From Microbacterium limosum (lineage in GTDB: Bacteria > Actinomycetota > Actinomycetes > Actinomycetales > Microbacteriaceae): a DNA stretch of 64,000 bases. Each line of letters starts with the position of its first letter. Position 1 is the stretch's first letter. Made by a program: the position numbers and the translations under genes. Below the pieces are notes generated by a model. The model was not told the origin of the DNA, ran no database searches, and worked only from the letters and a program-made list of their open reading frames with translations. Positions 60,630 to 64,000 of this stretch are shown in pieces. The stretch is taken from positions 2,480,001 through 2,544,000 of the forward strand of contig NZ_CP137080.1 of assembly GCF_036324365.1 (NCBI RefSeq), written 5' to 3'.

Positions 60630-61028
60630 TCAGGCGGCGAGCAACTCGACGCAGGCCTGCTCGCAGCGGCGGCACGCCTCTGCGCAGATCTTGCAGTGCT
60701 CGTGCATCTGCTCGTGCTGCTCGCACTCCTCCGCGCAAGCGGCGCACGCGGCTCGGCACGCCTCGAGGACCGCACGAATAGTGTCGGGGTTGCTGCCCGT
60801 CTGGCGGGTCAGTACGGCAGCGGTCGCGGCGCAGACGTTGGCGCAGTCCAGGTTCTTGCGGATGCATTCGGTGAGCTCCGCGACCATGTCCTCGCTGAGG
60901 CACGCGTCAGCGCACGCGGCACACGACTGGGCGCACTCCACGCACGCCTCGATACACGTCAGCAGCGCATTGCTCGCATCGGCCTTCGGGTGGGTGCGCA
61001 GCATGTCTCCCGTAATGGTCATCGTCAT
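60630..61028 (-). CDS. Four-helix-bundle copper-binding protein (Csp-like, DUF326)
   Basis: A 132-residue cytosolic protein with 18 cysteines spaced as CxxxC/CxxC along predicted helices (CIEACVEC, SCAACADAC, CANVC, ACRAACAACAEEC, CKICAEACRRCEQAC), the pattern of Csp copper-storage proteins that hold many Cu(I) ions inside a helix bundle. ATG at 61028 or 61022, both after AAAGGAG. Candidate CsoR sites lie 50-90 bp upstream. It is divergent from the copper ATPase. Confidence 0.92.
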   Translation of the reverse strand: MTMTITGDMLRTHPKADASNALLTCIEACVECAQSCAACADACLSEDMVAELTECIRKNLDCANVCAATAAVLTRQTGSNPDTIRAVLEACRAACAACAEECEQHEQMHEHCKICAEACRRCEQACVELLAA

Positions 61029-61075
61029 TGCTCCTTTCCCGCCGGGCGGATGCCCGACCAGCGGCACGCTATAAC

Positions 61076-61116
61076 GGGTATACCCATCCACGGAGGGGGT
61101 TGCATACCGGTAGGGG
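61076..61116. promoter_or_regulatory. Candidate CsoR sites before the copper-storage gene
   Basis: GGGTATACCC (61076-61085) is a perfect palindrome and ATACCGGTAGGGG (61104-61116) is a related imperfect site; both match the TACCC/GGGTA half-sites bound by CsoR-type copper repressors. Confidence 0.6.
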
Positions 61117-61173
61117 GCTGCGGTACTAAGTCACACGTACGTAGCAAGCCAGAGCGTCTCGAGCACGGCCGCC

Positions 61174-61190
61174 ATACCCAATGGGGGTAT
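61174..61190. promoter_or_regulatory. Candidate CsoR operator before the copper ATPase gene
   Basis: ATACCCAATGGGGGTAT, half-sites ATACCC and GGGTAT with a 5-bp centre, a good CsoR-type palindrome, in the 337-bp divergent region 61029-61365. The remainder of that region (61191-61365) shows no gene. Confidence 0.65.
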
Positions 61191-61365
61191 ACGGTGAACT
61201 TGTCGCCATACCAACAAAGGCGACCCCCCCAGGAGGGGAAGTTGTCATGTCGATGAACGAGTTTCGGGTATGGATATGACATGCGGGCTCGATGGGGCCC
61301 GCTGAATCGCTCGCTCACTCTGTTCCACCCGATGATCGCGACGACGTTGTCGATAGGAAAGGCCC

Positions 61366-63471
61366 ATGACCTCAAACACCTCTGACCACGCCCCTGGGGG
61401 GACGCACCCCGGGGAGCACGGTCAGCACACCGGACAGATGGCAGAGCACGACGCACACGCAGAACACGGCGGGGCACATGCGGGCCACGGCGCCGATCAC
61501 GTAACGCAATTTCGTCGGCTGTTCTGGATCAACCTGATCATTGCCGTACCCGTCGTGGCGTTCTCGAGCATGTTTGCGATGCTCGTCGGATACCAGCTGC
61601 CCGACTTCCCGGGCGCCGCATTCATCGCGCCCGCGCTGGGTACCGTCATGTATGTGTGGGGCGGGCGCCCGTTCCTCACCGGTGCGGTCGCCGAATTGCG
61701 TGCCCGCACACCCGGCATGATGCTGCTGATCGCCCTCGCAATCACCGTCGCGTTCCTCGCCTCCTGGGGCGCGAGCCTCGGACTGTTGGATCACGAGCTC
61801 GAGTTCTGGTGGGAGCTGGCACTGCTGATCGTGATCATGCTCCTCGGGCACTGGATCGAGATGCGGTCGCTAGCCCAGACCACTTCGGCCCTCGACTCGC
61901 TCGCAGCGCTCTTGCCCGACGAGGCCGAACGGGTCGAGGGCGACGACGTGATCACCGTCTCACCCACCGACCTGAGGGTTGACGATGTCGTGATCGTTCG
62001 CCCCGGTGGCAGCGTTCCCGCCGACGGGCGCATCGTCGACGGCAGCGCCGACATGGACGAGTCCATGGTCACGGGCGAATCCCGCACTGTTTCACGCGGT
62101 GTGGGCGACCCGGTCGTGGCGGGTACCGTCGCGACCGATTCCGGGCTGCGCGTGCAGATCACCGCCACGGGTGACGACACCACCCTCGCCGGCATCCAAC
62201 GGCTCGTCACCGAGGCGCAGGCTTCGTCATCGCGAGCACAGCGTCTCGCCGACCGCGCCGCGGCATGGCTGTTCTGGTTCGCCCTCGGCTCCGCCGTCAT
62301 CACCGCGCTCGTCTGGAGCCTCCTCGGCAACCCCGATGCGGCCGTCGTCCGCACGATCACGGTGCTCGTGATCGCGTGCCCTCACGCGCTCGGGCTCGCG
62401 ATCCCCCTGGTCGTCTCGATCGCAACCGAACGCGCCGCGCGCGGGGGCGTTCTCATCAAGGACCGCCTGGCGCTCGAGAGCATGCGCACGATTGACGCCG
62501 TGCTCTTCGACAAGACCGGCACCCTCACCAAGGGCGAGCCGACTATCACCGATGTGCAGACGGTCGGGGATGTCGAGCCCGACACCGTTCTGCGCCTCGC
62601 GGCCGCGGCGGAGGCCGACAGCGAGCACCCGCTCGCGAAGGCGATCGTCCGCGCCGCGCAGGACCGGGACCTCGCCGTGCCGCGCGCATCCGGCTTCCAC
62701 TCCTCCCCCGCCGTCGGCGTCACCGCGACCGTCGAGGGCACCAAAATCCGGGTCGGCGGGCCGGCACTGCTCACCGAGGCCGCGGCGTCCGAAATCCCCG
62801 CCGCCGACACGTGGCGAGATGAGGGCGCGATCATCCTGCACGTCATGCAGAACGGCGCGGTCATCGGCGGGCTGCGGCTCGCGGACGAGATCCGCCCCGA
62901 ATCGCGCGAAGCCGTCGAGGCGCTGCACGCCCTCGGGGTTGAGGTCGTCATGATCACCGGTGACGCAGATGCCGTCGCGCGGACGGTCGCCGGCGAACTC
63001 GGCATCGACCGGTACTTTGCGGGGGTGCGACCCGAGGACAAGTCGGCGAAGGTCGCCGAACTGCAACACGGCGGACGCAAGGTCGCGATGGTGGGCGACG
63101 GCGTGAACGATGCCCCCGCCCTCGCCCAGGCCGACGTCGGCATCGCGATCGGCGCCGGCACCGACGTCGCGATCGCCTCTGCCGGAGTCATCCTCGCCAG
63201 CTCCGACCCCCGCTCAGTGGTGTCGGTGATCGAGCTGTCGCGGGCGAGCTACCGCAAGATGCAGCAGAACCTCTGGTGGGCCGCCGGCTACAACCTGATC
63301 TCGGTCCCACTTGCCGCCGGCGTGCTCGCGCCGATCGGATTCGTACTGCCGATGTCGATCGGTGCGATCCTGATGTCGCTGTCGACGGTCGTCGTCGCCC
63401 TCAACGCCCAACTGCTCCGCCGCCTCGACCTCCGACCCGAGGCGTCCGTTCGCTCCGTTCTGAACCGCTAG
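61366..63471 (+). CDS. copB: Copper-exporting P-type ATPase, CopB type
   Basis: A 701-residue P1B ATPase. The N-terminal 45 residues are His-rich (HPGEHGQHTGQ, HDAHAEHGGAHAGHGADH) with no CxxC metal-binding domain. The transmembrane metal motif is CPH (Cys338-Pro-His340, in ACPHALGLAIP), typical of the CopB/P1B-3 class linked to Cu(II) or silver. Phosphorylation site DKTGT at Asp382, TGES actuator loop, SEHPLAKAI in the nucleotide domain and GDGVNDAPAL hinge are all intact. ATG with AGGAAAGG upstream. Followed 12 bp later by csoR. Confidence 0.93.
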   Translation: MTSNTSDHAPGGTHPGEHGQHTGQMAEHDAHAEHGGAHAGHGADHVTQFRRLFWINLIIAVPVVAFSSMFAMLVGYQLPDFPGAAFIAPALGTVMYVWGGRPFLTGAVAELRARTPGMMLLIALAITVAFLASWGASLGLLDHELEFWWELALLIVIMLLGHWIEMRSLAQTTSALDSLAALLPDEAERVEGDDVITVSPTDLRVDDVVIVRPGGSVPADGRIVDGSADMDESMVTGESRTVSRGVGDPVVAGTVATDSGLRVQITATGDDTTLAGIQRLVTEAQASSSRAQRLADRAAAWLFWFALGSAVITALVWSLLGNPDAAVVRTITVLVIACPHALGLAIPLVVSIATERAARGGVLIKDRLALESMRTIDAVLFDKTGTLTKGEPTITDVQTVGDVEPDTVLRLAAAAEADSEHPLAKAIVRAAQDRDLAVPRASGFHSSPAVGVTATVEGTKIRVGGPALLTEAAASEIPAADTWRDEGAIILHVMQNGAVIGGLRLADEIRPESREAVEALHALGVEVVMITGDADAVARTVAGELGIDRYFAGVRPEDKSAKVAELQHGGRKVAMVGDGVNDAPALAQADVGIAIGAGTDVAIASAGVILASSDPRSVVSVIELSRASYRKMQQNLWWAAGYNLISVPLAAGVLAPIGFVLPMSIGAILMSLSTVVVALNAQLLRRLDLRPEASVRSVLNR

Positions 63472-63483
63472 AGAGGCCCTGCC

Positions 63484-63822
63484 ATGTCGAACACCACCCA
63501 AGACCCCGTTCACGAGCCGGATTTTGCTCACGAATCCGCCGGGCACGGCTACATCACCGACAAATCCAAGTACCTCAACCGGCTGAAGCGCATCGAGGGA
63601 CAAGCCCGGGGTGTGCACAAGATGATCGAGGACGACAAGTACTGCATCGACATCTTGACGCAGATCAGTGCTCTCACCAGCGCGCTGCAGGTCGTCGCCG
63701 TTGGTCTTCTCGACGATCATCTCAAGCACTGCGTCCTCAATGCCGCGCGCGCGGGCGGCGACGAGGCAGACATCAAGATCAAAGAAGCCACCGACGCCAT
63801 CGCGCGACTCGTGCGGTCCTGA
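63484..63822 (+). CDS. csoR: CsoR-type copper-sensing repressor
   Basis: A 112-residue all-helical repressor of the CsoR/RcnR family. The Cu(I) ligands appear with exact family spacing: Cys54, His79 and Cys83 (KYCIDILTQ...DDHLKHC). NRLKRIEGQARGVHKMIEDDKYC is the family signature. The N-terminal 27 residues are an extra His-containing extension. In operon with copB; it should bind the ATACCC/GGGTAT sites in the divergent region and release them when copper binds. Confidence 0.93.
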   Translation: MSNTTQDPVHEPDFAHESAGHGYITDKSKYLNRLKRIEGQARGVHKMIEDDKYCIDILTQISALTSALQVVAVGLLDDHLKHCVLNAARAGGDEADIKIKEATDAIARLVRS

Positions 63823-63875
63823 ATTCCCACCAGGCGGAAGCACGGCGGCGGTCTGCTGAGTATTTGCGCTTCTGA

Positions 63876-63961
63876 GGGCCACTGATATTGGGGTTCAGGG
63901 CCACTCGCTGATCGACGCGATGGCGTCGTTGAGCGCCACCGAATATTGGGGTTCGGGGCCA
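63876..63961. repeat. Two imperfect direct repeats, probable end of an IS element
   Basis: GGGCCACTGATATTGGGGTTCAGGGCCAC (63876-63904) is repeated as a close variant at 63933-63961, 57 bp apart. Repeated subterminal units of this kind are typical of IS21-like ends. No transposase is within the window. Bases 63823-63875 and 63962-64000 show no gene. Confidence 0.5.
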
Positions 63962-64000
63962 TCTTCCTAGGCTCCTTCTGCCGCGTGGCCTATCACGCGG

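Noticed and set aside
1..64000. CRISPR arrays, rRNA operons and prophage structural genes
   Set aside because: No regularly spaced repeats, rRNA-like sequence or phage morphogenesis proteins were seen.

Overview
The window is high-GC DNA with dense same-strand operons, ATGA/GTGA start-stop overlaps and frequent GTG starts. Its gene content (LacI/ROK-controlled sugar loci, actinobacterial IS types, a CsoR/CopB copper locus, a DtxR/IdeR-like iron box) points to an actinobacterium, most likely Microbacterium or another Microbacteriaceae. This is inferred from protein character only; there is no rRNA here.

Layout. (1) 1-11097: an arabinose-oligosaccharide type locus. A ROK protein is cut by the window edge; a minus-strand operon holds a sugar-binding lipoprotein, two permeases, an unassigned hydrolase and a LacI repressor; a divergent plus-strand pair holds a GH127 beta-L-arabinofuranosidase and a GH63-like hydrolase. 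(2) 11135-16992: a damaged region. A former M20 amidohydrolase/XRE-cupin regulator operon is split by an IS5-family element, and an IS110-family element sits exactly on the right end of that IS5 copy. Next to it, an amine-oxidase gene and a ROK gene have lost their 5' parts in a head-to-head deletion. (3) 17024-23013: an iron(III) ABC importer with a DtxR/IdeR-like box, and a divergent two-component system. (4) 22910-38406: about 15 kb of minus-strand genes for a nitrogen compound, probably a hydantoin, thiohydantoin or cyclic amide: HyuA/HyuB, an RbsABC-type importer, a short HyuA-like protein plus a DUF917 protein, a PucR regulator, a GAF protein, an amidohydrolase, an M17 aminopeptidase and an ornithine cyclodeaminase-like enzyme. 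(5) 38655-43147: a LysR regulator and divergent bifunctional PutA. (6) 43211-54144: a set of genes tied together by a shared palindrome GAATCGATTC found three times: nucleoside hydrolase, nucleoside 2-deoxyribosyltransferase, two NtaA/SnaA-type flavin monooxygenases around a taurine/nitrate-type ABC importer, a deaminase-like amidohydrolase and a LacI repressor. (7) 54190-58547: decay and mobile DNA: shredded rhamnose genes, a truncated IS3 copy, a compact structured RNA with its own promoter, and an Abi_2 abortive-infection gene split by a second, intact IS3-family element. (8) 58753-64000: beyond a 26-bp 3' piece of tRNA-Ser (a likely attachment site) lie a TGYGD-type ion channel, a DUF305 protein, a Cys-rich copper-storage protein, a CopB-type copper ATPase and CsoR, then the repeated end of another mobile element.

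The two most unusual observations are: (a) the non-coding 3' end of the IS110-family element looks like a bridge/seek RNA, because it carries a 10-nt match to the element's actual target and an 8-nt match to its own terminus, both placed at the CT core; and (b) a promoter-hairpin-T-tract small RNA lies directly before the Abi_2 gene, as expected for an AbiF-type RNA-toxin module.
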